The translations under genes were made by a program, and so were the position numbers. From Paragyromitra xinjiangensis (Eukaryota > Ascomycota > Pezizomycetes > Pezizales > Discinaceae): a DNA stretch of 64,000 nt. Positions 48,922-59,591 of the stretch are shown here, one piece after another. The stretch spans positions 806,001-870,000 of the forward strand of contig JBCAMK010000005.1 of NCBI GenBank assembly GCA_038503065.1. The letters are read 5' to 3'. The first letter of the stretch is position 1, and the number at the start of each line of letters is the position of its first letter. Below the pieces are notes generated by a model. It ran no database searches and had not been told where the DNA came from. It saw only the letters and a program-made list of their open reading frames with translations.

Positions 48922-50296
48922 GTCTTTCTCAAAGAGTAAGAGCTAGGAGCTAGATAGGGTGGTGAGACTTATTATATAACCGTGGGATTGTTATCAAGAA
49001 GGCTGATAGCTCAGGGTTCAGGCGCCATTACCGAGGTTCACGGGTTTGTGCTACGTCGGCAAGTAACCGAGATGCACCCCACAATCTGACCGATAACCAC
49101 CATTTAAGACACGCCTCGGGAAAACCTTGTCCATAATCGGCAGAGTAGATCTGAGGAAACGGTACAATTTGTTTATTTTTGTTCCTTTTCCCTAATACTT
49201 TGATCTAGCTGCGTACCGGTACGACCTGGTAGATAAATCGAGTGAGAAACTGTGAATATGAAATTCCGACGAAGCACACTTGTCAATACTTTTACTACTT
49301 TAGGCCTATCCCGTGGAGGAATGTAGCTCCACCCACTAGCACATGCTCTAGGATCGGGAGGGTAATTAGGTGGTCTGGGTTTAACTCCAATCTTTCAGGG
49401 ACCCTAGCTACCATCGCTACGCTTCTTTCTGTTTTTGTCTGCATCAAATTTTCCGGTATAGGAACTTTCTAATTGTTTAGGAAGTTGATAGAAGTCTAGT
49501 AAAATTCTCAGCAAACCCTGAGGCGTGGAGAACTTGGCATCAAAGTATGAAAATGGCTCTCTTCGGACTTTGGATGGAACTACATGTAGCTTAACCTTAG
49601 CGCCGAAATTCGGCGCTCACGGTTTAGGAAGCCTCTATCGGAATTTTTCCTGTCTAATTTCGAAGTGAAAATTAGGGCGGATGTTCATTGCATTTGAGGG
49701 GAGTTGGTAGAACTCAGAGAACCCTAGTTTTGAAATTCATAGCCCTGAATCAAATTCATCTAGCTGTCTTCTAAGGGAAGGGCTGGCTGTGCGGTATCAT
49801 TCGTCAAGGCTTTGATTTTCGGGAACAGAGAGAAGCAAGAGACACGACAGAAAATATTCACCAAATGGGGTAGGAAAGCATAATTTCTAAACGCCCTGCT
49901 TCCCGAATTCCCTTGTTTGTTCTAGCTCGCTCCAGGCGCAATTACTATTGACAGAGTTCTGATGTAGGAGCTTCTTAACCCCGTGTATTTCCAGCCGCTG
50001 TACAACCTGTATATCCGTCAAGCTGGTTGGTTCATATCTTTTATCGCTTTCTAGGATCTCATCCGCTATTCATGAGAGGTGCAATCTAAGAGCTATTGAT
50101 CCAGGATCCGTCGATCCAATGTAATGCAATGAATGAAACAATGTTTACTCCAGGCTCGTCAAATCTACCAACTGGTCTTCGAGGCGTCTTCTTCCGTGTT
50201 GTTCTCGGACTTCGATGCCAGGGCCAACGGGGCGAGATGTTCGGTGAAGAGGGAACACCTGCGTTCTCCCCGTCAGCATCGTATTTCTCTTTCATC
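48922..50296. other. intergenic between racemase-type gene and MIM1
   Basis: No gene is seen in 1.4 kb. The short left part is the promoter of the racemase-type gene. TACATGTA occurs at 49581, beside a near-perfect GC-rich palindrome at 49599-49617. The right end probably contains the MIM1 3' untranslated region. Confidence 0.45.
49599..49617. repeat. GC-rich palindrome
   Basis: AGCGCCGAA and its exact reverse complement flank a single A. It lies 10 bases from a TACATGTA palindrome. It could be a binding site or chance. Confidence 0.5.
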
Positions 50297-50692
50297 TTAT
50301 CTTTGCATTTTCTTTCTCTGATCCTCCATAACTTCATCCTCCATTCCCCAATCCTCCACACCCATACCCCCTCTTAGACCCCATTTCCATCCCCCTTCTC
50401 TTTCCTCATCGAAACAAACTGGGCGGACTGCACAAACCCTTGTACCCCCCCACCCCAGCCGGAATGCAATCTCATGAGCAAAAAGTTCGCCAAATCCCAA
50501 CATCAATCCATTAATAAAAGGTAACACCAGATTGATCGCAGCCGTCCTCAACAAACTAACCACCGTTGGTGGACGATACAACACGAGCGGCGAATTAGAG
50601 GAGTTATCGTCATCTGAGCGCGGGGCGGGGTGTGGGGAGGAAGATCCTGCATCGGCATAGGACGATTCAGAGCGCGGAGAGGGGTTGGACAT
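50297..50692 (-). CDS. MIM1: Mitochondrial outer-membrane import protein Mim1/Tom13
   Basis: Mim1 is the core of the MIM complex, which inserts alpha-helical proteins such as Tom20 and Tom70 into the mitochondrial outer membrane. The single-exon frame gives 131 residues, within the small size of the family. After a Ser/Pro-rich cytosolic N-terminus there is one membrane helix, INLVLPFINGLMLGFGELFA, with the GxxxG pattern (GLMLG) needed for self-association, then HEIAFRLGWGG. This LPFINGxxLGFGELxAHE core is the family's signature as I recall it. The tail after residue ~90 is Trp/Gly/Glu/Met-rich and unusual; a missed 3' intron is possible there. Divergent from the next gene. Confidence 0.8.
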   Translation of the reverse strand: MSNPSPRSESSYADAGSSSPHPAPRSDDDNSSNSPLVLYRPPTVVSLLRTAAINLVLPFINGLMLGFGELFAHEIAFRLGWGGTRVCAVRPVCFDEEREGGWKWGLRGGMGVEDWGMEDEVMEDQRKKMQR

Positions 50693-51289
50693 CGTGGAGG
50701 CTGTCCGAGACGAATTGAAAAGTGACCTAGTTTTTAAGTTGCCTACCGGTGGTGAGGATCTTTAATTGGGCGGTTTGGTGGGGTGTGGCAGAGTGGTTAC
50801 CCGGACGCTGCGTTGGCGGAATGACGTTGCAACCGTGACTGGAAAAACCTGATGCAGAGATGTTGCATAATCAACAGGCGAAGCACATCTCCTGCAGGGA
50901 GCTTTTTATCCTCTGATTTGCAGCAGAATACAGATTTTCTAAAGCGTTGTAGAACTCTCATCGCAGAAAGATCGGCTCATCCCGTTAACGCCGCTTCAAA
51001 GTGTCCCATTTCGTTTCTCCTGAGGTGATGTGTTTTCACGCCTTCCGCAGAGATCTGGGACACCACATCCTTGTACTTGTTGGGCCTTTCATCACCCCAC
51101 ACTTTCTTTTTTCCGCCACCCCAACCAAATAGAGAATTAGTGTTTAACCCCCCCAGTTGTACGGTCTTTAAACGTCGTGCTCTCCACCATCTTCATTACA
51201 TCTCAGCACTGTCAAACACTTAACACTTTGTACTAAGCTGAACAACCGGTCAACCTTCAACAGGTACCAAAACAAACAAATTAGCAACC
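50693..51289. promoter_or_regulatory. shared upstream region of MIM1 and the 318-residue protein gene
   Basis: 597 bases separate the two divergent start codons. Pyrimidine-rich leader sequence and CA-rich bases precede the right-hand ATG. No TATA box or other gene is evident. Confidence 0.4.
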
Positions 51290-52246
51290 ATGGCCTCAAC
51301 TTCCAATAGTAACGACAAATCCACTCCTTCACCGCAACAACGACCTCAACCTCCTCGTGGAGACGACATCTTTGATTGTATCAGGCGCTTTACCGAACAT
51401 CACGTCGCCTCCGTCCTCCACTCCCTCATTGGCCTTCCAACCATGCTTCCGCCGTCCAGCGCGTGGATAATGGATGATGAATCTCAACAGATCACCACCT
51501 CGAGCCCTGCCTCTAGCTGTTCAAGCGACGAAAAAACCAATGGCCCTGGAGGTAGTGCCATACTCGCTGCCACTGAAACACTCAAGAAAGAAGAAAGCTC
51601 CCCGCCGCCATCTCAGTCGACGCGTGGGCGAATGGCAGAGTGTTTCCTCCTTACAGACCCCCGTACATCTACTCCTACTAGTACTTTATTTAGGCCCGAA
51701 GAAGAAGAGCGGCTGGCCGCAGTTTGGCGGCAGATGAGTTCGCTGCATAGAGACTTTGCAGCACCGTTTTTTGGAGGGGGTGTTTTTGGGACTGGGATGG
51801 GCAAGGGAGCGGGGATGTGGCAGGATCCATTTTTGATAGCGCCATTGTTTTGGAGTGTTGGAGTGATGGGAAATAAGAAAAGAATGGATGGGAATAGGAG
51901 GACTGAGGAAGAGAATGTGGAAGGGCGAGCTACCACTAGGGAGAGCAGTACAGAGTCGGAACTTGATGCATATAATCACCTCGCGCCTCCGACTACTTCC
52001 TCCACCTTTCTCTCAACTTCCTCTACTGCTTCATCCTTCTTATCCCAGCAGACGAGCGAGGGCTCGAAAAAACCTCGAGTTATCGCTACGGTAGCAACTA
52101 CACATTCGTACACTGGCCCAGATGGGGTAACTAGAACGAAGTACGTGCTGAAGAAGCGATTCGCAGATGGGTCTGAGGAGAAGGTTGAGGAGGATCGTAC
52201 TATTGTGCCGGGACAGCCAAGTGTTGCAAGGATCGCGGAAAAATAG
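51290..52246 (+). CDS. Conserved fungal protein of unknown function
   Basis: Single-exon frame of 318 residues starting in a good context (ACCATGG). I do not recognise a named family. Two parts look conserved and ordered: near residues 24-50 (DDIFDCIRRFTEHHVASVLH, then SLIGLP), and the C-terminus (THSYTGPDGVTRTKYVLKKR, then FADGSEE). The C-terminus looks like paired beta strands of alternating charge. Between them lie Ser/Thr/Pro-rich disordered stretches and an acidic-hydrophobic motif, ESELDAYNHL. There is no signal peptide or membrane helix. I recall similar fungal proteins with a TRT..LKKRFADG ending but no assigned role. The position opposite MIM1 does not define a function. Confidence 0.8.
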   Translation: MASTSNSNDKSTPSPQQRPQPPRGDDIFDCIRRFTEHHVASVLHSLIGLPTMLPPSSAWIMDDESQQITTSSPASSCSSDEKTNGPGGSAILAATETLKKEESSPPPSQSTRGRMAECFLLTDPRTSTPTSTLFRPEEEERLAAVWRQMSSLHRDFAAPFFGGGVFGTGMGKGAGMWQDPFLIAPLFWSVGVMGNKKRMDGNRRTEEENVEGRATTRESSTESELDAYNHLAPPTTSSTFLSTSSTASSFLSQQTSEGSKKPRVIATVATTHSYTGPDGVTRTKYVLKKRFADGSEEKVEEDRTIVPGQPSVARIAEK

Positions 52247-54021
52247 GTATGGACGAGATGGTAAACGAAATGGGAGTAGTGCCTTTTTCTTTTCTTTTCT
52301 TGCGGTTGATTTTGCTCGATTCATCTTGGCTAGGGGTATCGGTGCTGGCTGTTTTTGTTTTTTTCCTTTCCTCTTATTCCTTGTCCCACCACTGGGTGAG
52401 GATTTATTGGTAGCTGTCGCTCCTTTGCTTCCTCTACAGCTTTCGATGTCTTTTTATTTGTCCCTATTTATTTTATCCTTGGTGTTTATTACCTTTGGTC
52501 TTTTTTTTGGTTCGTGTTCATCGTCAGTAGGACGCGAGGGTTGTCTATGAGTGCAGAGCTTGTTGTAATTGGTTCTCTCGTTCGAATTCGGGGGCTTGGG
52601 GACGAGTCATTGATACGATATGCACATTTTGGCAAGATGGAAGGCATTGGCGTTTTTTGTTTTGCTTTTCTATTTCCCTTACCTGTTGGTCACTTTCTTT
52701 TTTATTTCCTTTTTTCTCCCTCTGGAAAAAAAGAAAATGTTTAGGGGGGGGTTGGAACTTTTTTGCATACTTTTACCTGGATAACGTTAGGTTTGATCAG
52801 TAAACAAAGATAATGATCGTTGATCGATCGATTTTTTTTATCACCCGTTTTGCCTACTTTCAAATTTATTCCCAACAATCTAATGTCACGGTGATTTGTC
52901 TGATGTGTCTGCAGCTGCGTCGGGATAAACCGGGCTTATTTTGCTAGAAGTCAATGATAGCAGGCGCCTGATGGCGTGAAACCCTGGTTCTGCGTTGGTT
53001 TGTATCGACGATACCGGGTAAAGGACTTTAGAAAAAGTCTCTCAAAATTCACCAAGATGCCTCTATCTTGAAAAAGATATATGCTTTAAGACTTCTTAGA
53101 TAGGCTTAAGGGCTGTAGAAAGAGTTACACGCTTCAGCGGGTTAATGCGGGTTGGCTCGGCTGATTCCTCCGAGCAGTTTTCTTCCAGTTAATGATGACA
53201 GGATTATCTGAAGTAGTGGGTAGATTTGAGCACTAATGATTGAGTCAAGATAGAAATGAAATAAATCAGATTGTGGAGGGCCTTGGAAGCGGTGTAGCCG
53301 TGATTAATGGTATGTAGGAGGGGCGAGCAGATCCATGTTTCGAGTAGTTGCATCATAGGAAATGGTTCGTGGTGTTGGTTGCAAGGCGCTGTCTTGGCGT
53401 GACTACATGTAATATATATTGGAGTTATACGCGGCGAAACCACAATTTTCAGAGAAGAAATATTAGACTGATTATAATAGTAAAGCGGGATAGCTACTGG
53501 GGCGTGACGAGTAATTTATTCTTGATATGAATAAACATGTTTTTTGGTGTAGCAATCAATGGGTCCGCTGAATCTCGTTCGTCATCAACGGAGTTTCAAG
53601 AGCTGAGAATGATTTTTTGAGTGGGATTCTCGTCTTTTGATACGGAGGTATTGGATAACCGGACAGGGCAAGGAGAATATTCCACAAATCCTCAGGACCA
53701 ACCATACTATTTTGCTGTTCAGCTGACTGGCCTGTAAAAGATTCAAGAACACCTAGTCAGCTCTCAAAACTAATCATACTATTACTACCCTATTCAGCTG
53801 GCTGGCCTATCCACAACGATTTCTCCCTGTAAGAGAGAATCCACCCGCTACCAGTGCTTTCTCGGCCAAGAGTAGTGTGTAGTACTTGGTAGTCTATTAT
53901 TTACCTCTCTATTTTACCTCACCGCCACCATGACAGGAGCCTACAGGCCATAACCCCAAATGTAGTTCCTGATCCCGAGTAACCTGTGAGAGATTGAACG
54001 ACCCAGAACATCTGTGCGAAT

Positions 54022-54727
54022 TTGATTTCAAGTATTCGAGATATTGCCTTCGAGGTAAGCACCCCCTACTATGTCTCTAGTCAAGCTAGCTTACTTACAC
54101 TCTTTAGTCTCCTCCGAGCGGAAAAGAAACCCGATGTAAATTTCTTGCGAGCAGAGCACAAATTCGTTGCCCCACTCGTTAGACTAAGCACTCATGGAGA
54201 ACTTAGAGGCATGGCGGTTTCGATGATCTTCATCATACACTTATCCCCAACCCTCTCTTTTTACCAGTATAGTTCGAGACCTTTGCCCTATGCAGCTTAC
54301 CTCTGGCACTCCCGACGAACACGAAAACGAGGAGGCCCGGTGTAAATAATTTGATCCGGTTCGTGAATGCCCGCTCTATCTCTCTATGGTTTGATGTAGC
54401 CTGACACAATGGAATAAGACCCTTGTCGATAATTACGGAGTTAAACTTGTTATCAGAAACACACCCAAACTAATTATTCAGGGACGCACAACAACACGAG
54501 GAAGCATAGGGCACCCATACGAAACATTGGTCAATATGACCATTATCTTTGTCGAAGTCCAGTATCTCTTGCCAAAAGGCAGGAAATATCTGGACCTAGT
54601 CGCCCAAATTATTGTGGAAACCAACGGTAAGAATTTCCCCATTGTTGCTACCACACATGCTAACTGGATTCCATCTATCCTTCCGTTCGTAGGATACGAT
54701 TTCCTTGATTCAAATAATAATACTTAG
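54022..54727 (+). pseudogene. decayed gene or unplaced exons, family unknown
   Basis: From about 54398 to a stop at 54725-54727 an open frame of roughly 109 codons reads as real protein (NYGVKLVIRNTPKLII, GHPYETLVNMTIIFVEVQYL, KYLDLVAQIIVE). Just upstream, another frame carries NNLIRFVNARSISLWFDVA before a stop, and further up a third holds EHKFVAPLVRLSTHGELRG. A possible intron GTAAGC...TTTAG lies at about 54055-54106. The pieces sit in different frames, so either small indels have broken the gene or I have missed introns. I recognise no family. A short inverted-repeat element starts three bases after the stop. Confidence 0.35.
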
Positions 54728-54729
54728 GG

Positions 54730-54963
54730 TGAGATTAAATCTCCGAAATGCATGGCAACCGTGACGCCTTAGAACATAACTTGTATTCAAAGAAGTTGGA
54801 CCCCAAGATGGGGGGAATTTATGCAAAGAACAGCTCCGCACCGCTATTCTTTAGTGGATTATCTCTTAATGTCATTCTGTGGTTGAATTGGTGATTCTGT
54901 GTTGGTTGTCGGGGTCGTAAAGTGTTGATTTTCGTTGCCATGCATTTCGGGGATTTAATCTCA
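54730..54963. mobile_element. MITE-like element with 30-bp terminal inverted repeats
   Basis: The ends 54730-54759 and 54934-54963 are inverted copies that match at 29 of 30 positions; each begins TGAGATTAAATC and ends ATGCATGGCAAC when read inward. The whole is 234 bp with no coding capacity, as expected of a miniature inverted-repeat element. The single mismatch is T versus C. I could not identify a clear target-site duplication. Confidence 0.65.
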
Positions 54964-55349
54964 CTCCAAATATGTACTACCTAGTATTTGAGACCCTTTG
55001 TGACATTTTCCAGTTCCGGGTTTTCTGCTTCGAACGCGATGCTATTCCAGAGGTGAGAATAGGCTTCTTCTCACCTCAAGGAACTAGTAGCCACATGAAG
55101 CATAAAGAAATAAGTCTCCTAGACTGCATTCAATCCTCTCACTGCGCGTCGAGTGACTGAGGTTATCTTTTACATCATGCTTCTCAGGTAAAAAGGTATC
55201 CTGCAGGCATATCGCCACTCAATGGAGCAGGCGCGCCAAGTGGGGAACCCACGCACAGCTATGTTGGCGGCATCAATCTAGTATCGTATTACATGAGCGA
55301 ATCCTTGACAACGGTCGTTTGTTCAACATGTACTGCGCCTGCGTAGGCA

Positions 55350-55525
55350 GTCGCACATACGGGTCAGTCGCTCACTTCTTTCGCGAATATGATTGGCAAA
55401 AGACGTTTTGATAGTATGGCGAAATGGGAGTGATCAACGGGATATCTTCACAAATTCGTGCCCATCAGACTCACGGGTCAGCTAGTGTGAGACAATACAA
55501 GTAAGTGAGTGACCCGTATGCGCGA
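55350..55525. mobile_element. 176-bp element with short terminal inverted repeats
   Basis: The left end 55350-55377 and right end 55501-55525 are inverted copies: GTCGC(A/G)CATACGGGTCA followed by CTCACTT, with four extra bases in the left copy. The length and non-coding interior suit a second miniature element, distinct in sequence from the one 390 bases upstream. No target-site duplication was resolved. Confidence 0.5.
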
Positions 55526-56073
55526 CATCTCTAGACCTTACTTTGTAATCAATTTAGGATGGTTACTAGCCATGTACCTAAAAAATAACCCTAATCATTG
55601 ACACTTACAAAGTAAAGAAATACGAACAATACAAGAACTGGATAACAGCTATAGGCTGTTACACTTTATAATCTAACTTCTTCTCCCTTCTCGCTAGTGC
55701 ATAGTGAAGGGGGCATGCGACTCGGACTGTCCTTCAAAAACGAGGTGTAGTTTAGCGATGGAGTATGCAATACAGCCTACTACATGTATATCCCGGCACA
55801 TACATTTATTTTCCAAATGCATGTTCCTACCCACAGCTGTTGTCCCTTCTCTACGTATACTTATATTAGATACCCCCATACCCACGGCAACCCAAGTGTG
55901 GCATAAATTTCTCCTCGAGGCTAAAAACCTATCCAGAACTCAACAGCTGAGTAGAAAAGCCAGGATATTTACCGGCAAATTTTTTTTACAACATAGTGTA
56001 TCTGTACAATGCTTGACCGGCACCTCCACCCTTTAGCTTTAACTATCTTCCCTCCCACTGGTAATCTTAGCAT

Positions 56074-57669
56074 CTAATCCATATCTATCCCAGCCCTTTT
56101 CCTCCTTTCTCGCTCCACTGCCGCTTCCTTTGCGACCCTTTTCTTCCGCTTCTCTTCGTAGTCATTATGTTTCCCACTCTCCCATCTCTATTATTCTCAA
56201 CACCATTAGTGTTCATATTTGTCACTCGTATGGGGGGTCCAAACGAGGCGAAAACATAAATTTCCACGGGAAAAACTCACATCTTGCCATATCTGCCCAA
56301 GCCCGCTTTGCTGCTCACTTTCCAACTTTTCACCCAGTACGCGATCAAGTAAACTTTTCTTCCCATCTTTTTTCACATTTCCTCCTGTGACTTGATCCAA
56401 AAACCCTCCCTGACCACCAATCTGCTTTGGTGCACCCACATCAATAATCTTACTCGCTGGCCCCGCACGCTTCGCTAGATTCAGTGCATCTAGTCCTTCA
56501 GCATTCCCGGGAGCTAGAGGGTTCTTTGAGGCAGCTGGGTCGAGTGGGTATAACCCGAGCTTATCACGCACCCAGGCGTTACGCAAAGCAGTAGCTTGAC
56601 ACAACCCAAACATCGAATTGGAAAAAAAATACAGCGTCAACGCTGCAGGCCAGGAATGTACGAACGCAAACGAAATAATCGGCAACGTGAGGACCATCCC
56701 CTTCTTCAACCGTTGCGACTGCATCGTCGCACCCGCCTCCCCTCCTAACCAGATCTGCAGCCCCATACTCAGCGACGACACAAGCGGAAGGATAAAGTAC
56801 GGATCCGCGCATGTCAAATCTCCAAACCACCACTCCCCACCCTCAACTAACCCTGGAACTTTCACTTCTGCCATCCCATACAAGTTCTTGTAGAACCCGT
56901 AGAAGATTGGGATCTGCGTGATCGGAAACGCCACCCACAGCCGGTTGACCCCTGCTTTCCTGTAGATGTCGCTGATCTGGTGCTTCACAGCCACCATTAT
57001 TCCCGTGTCGTTCCGCATTTGTGCCTCCCGCATCTTCTTCGTTAGTGGCACGACCTGTGGGTTCACTTCCTTCATCCTTGCGGTCGTATCAGACAACCGC
57101 ATGTAGAATGGAAATTGGGCTGTACGGATCGCGAAGACAGTAATCATGATAGACACCCACCACGGGGTGCTAGTAAGAAGGTGAACGTTCTCAAGAAGAT
57201 ACTGAAGGACGGTGGTGGGGCCTGTGCCATAGTCGAGGCCAAGGTCGTGGAGGAAGCCAGGGTACTCGGCGGTGGATACGGGGGGCGTAAGCGATTCAAC
57301 GCTCGGGATGTAGTCGGGAAGTTCATTTTCGGGGATGGTGTGTGCAGGAATTGTGCCTGCAGCTTCTGCGGCAGCGACGGCTGTTGGGGTAGGGAGGGTA
57401 GTTGTTGTAGGGAGACTAGAGTTGAAGCGCAAGGTAGTGAGGGGCAGAGTGGCTTGTATACATGAGGACTTTGGAAATTGAGGCCGCACCGAAGGTCGTA
57501 TGGAAGAAAACTAATACATGTCAATATATATAATTCACAAGTTTTCTTGCAGAGGATAGGCCCACACCTGTCGTGAGGCCAGTCGCGGGAGAGCCAACTG
57601 CAACTGCGGAATTCTCCGCAAGCCCATTACCGCAGAAGAGCCTCTCAGGGCTATCTTTGAGGCCAACAT
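56074..57669 (-). CDS. OXA1: Mitochondrial inner-membrane insertase Oxa1
   Basis: Inserts mitochondrially encoded and conservatively sorted proteins into the inner membrane. Three exons, 57669-57568, 57510-56281 and 56187-56074; all phase 0; 481 residues. The N-terminus is a basic presequence free of acidic residues (MLASKIALRGSSAVMGLRRI, then SRQ|FSSIRPSVRP across intron 1). The YidC/Oxa1 core has helices near WWVSIMITVFAIRTAQFPFY, then LWVAFPITQIPIFYGFYKNL, PYFILPLVSSLSMGLQIWL and a fourth-fifth helix region up to LTLYFFSNSMFGLCQA. The matrix tail is strongly basic and charged (EEKRKKRVAKEAAVERERRK), the ribosome-binding feature of Oxa1; it is seen only after splicing the last exon. ATG 57669 was preferred over one farther upstream because it opens the presequence directly. 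Confidence 0.95.
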
Positions 57670-59591
57670 TTTTATTGATTGTACGGCGACAGAGGTAATT
57701 AGGGTATAGAGTTGAGCTGAGCTTCCCTCTCGACAAGGGTGTTGTGTATTTCCTTCGCCGGCTGTCACTCGTATCGATATCGAAACTTTTTCGGTGTGGT
57801 TGCAGGGCTAGTAGCGTGCCCTGATATTCGGTTTCCGCAGTTGATAAGAGAACGCCCAAAGTTCATGTGATGCAAAAGAATAACTTCCCTGAAGCCAGCC
57901 AAACCCCCAGCACCCCCAAAATAAGTAATTTACTGTTTCTGCAGGATGGTTTTGAAGTATGCTACTGACCACGCTATGGAAAAGCATTTGTCATCTAATC
58001 TAGCTGATCTTGAGCCTAGCCCTTTACCCGACAATATCTCGGAGCCGGCTAGAAGCTCGACCTAACCTAGAAACAAGCCCCAATCTTAAGTTATCCAAGG
58101 CAGCAGTCTGGGGGCTGTTTTCTGAGGGTAAGTTCATACCTAGTCTCGTGCCCAACCCCACTGCGCAGCTCCTACGGTGCGCAGCAGACATAGGCAGTAG
58201 GGATGGGAACGAGCCTACATGTAGTTCATACTCCACCTGCAGAAAACAGTTAATGGTAGAAATAAGCCTTCCATACCAGCCAGAAGCTCATTTCCCCGCC
58301 TTTTCTATCATAAGCGCACGTTCTTTGTAGTTATATGCAAACGATAAAATTTTATGTATTTCTTCTAGCATTTCGGAATAAAGCGAATAGGTTCTAGAGA
58401 GATAAAAGGGATTGAGGTGCCTGAATTGATGTGAATTGAACAAAAGATAGGATGAATGATCTAGAGTTTACACATACATATAAGTTACATGTAGCCTTCC
58501 TGCGAGTCCAATTTGACCCGATCAAAGTATTTCGTAGCCTGATTGAATGCTATGTTATGACAAAGGGTACATTCTCGGACCTACAGGATGAGAGTAGATG
58601 CTTTAAACCAAGAACCCTGAAGGGAGAAATACATGTATACTTACATTATAGCAGAAACACAGTACGTTCGAATCTAGAGAGAATTACAGAACACCAAAGT
58701 GTATAACCTACATGTAATACCCTTCCGAAGCGGCGCACAGGGCCCTATCGGTTTGAGTACATCTGTTCCACCTGCCTATAAAGGGCAAGACGCTAGGAGG
58801 CCATACAACCCCTACGTGGGAGCATAAAGACCTTAATCTTTTAGTTAGCCAAGAAACCTCGAGTTTCCCCAGAAGAGACACTCAAGTGATAAGGTTACTT
58901 TTTCAGGCTGATTCCGATCGAGTGATAAACTATGATCATCAAACAACACTGATTAGTCAGGCAATGCGTTTTAGGCTATCACCGATGATACATGTATCAC
59001 CAATACAATTTCTCCTTGCAGGAGTGATCTCTCAGCCATCAACAACATGCATCTTAAGTCCGCCCGATATCGGCTACGACTTTCGAGATGTCACGTCATC
59101 GATCTCCTTCCCTGAGGTGGACCCTGTCAAGTTCTAGACCGGTCCCAAACGTGCGCCGAGATCTTGCGGATGGTGTACGACTCATCACGCCAAGGCGACA
59201 TTACATGGAGCCCCTGCACACACATACGTAAAGCAAAGCAAGTGAGAGCCAAGCATAATGTACCATTTCGTTAAAAAAAGAGAGGGAAAAAGCAAAATGG
59301 CCGAGACCATTTCAAAGAGAGAGCTGGTTGGGAGCTTGGTCACACATACCCACGTCCACGGTCGTCCGTGGTGGATCACCACCGCTGGCTGGTCCCTCAT
59401 CTTCTGACACGACCAAAACATTCCCACCCCTCCTTCTCCCCTCCATCCTTCCATCCTCATCCATCTCCATCTATCTGTCTCATCACCCCCATTTTCACCG
59501 CCCCTCTTTCTAAATCTCGTCTACCTTCAGTTCAGAAGCGTTTATCGCCTCTTGAAATCTTTCAGTTAAACTCACAAGTGACATTCCCATC
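57670..59591. other. intergenic between divergent OXA1 and SHP1
   Basis: No gene is seen. Five TACATGTA palindromes cluster between 58216 and 58996, the densest group in the window. The right 300 bases are a C/T-rich leader of SHP1 (CTCCTTCTCCCCTCCATCC around 59440). Confidence 0.5.

Larger units (their letters stand above)
52247..56073. other. 3.8 kb gene-poor stretch with small repeats
   Basis: The first ~500 bases are T-rich 3' flank. An imperfect direct repeat (ATACTATT...TTCAGCTG(A/G)CTGGCCT) occurs near 53707 and 53775. TACATGTA is at 53404 and 55781. Two short inverted-repeat elements and a decayed frame are listed separately. No intact gene is seen. Confidence 0.5.

Noticed and set aside
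58660..58690. GTTCGAATC, resembling a tRNA B box
   Set aside because: No A box or cloverleaf can be formed with the upstream sequence.
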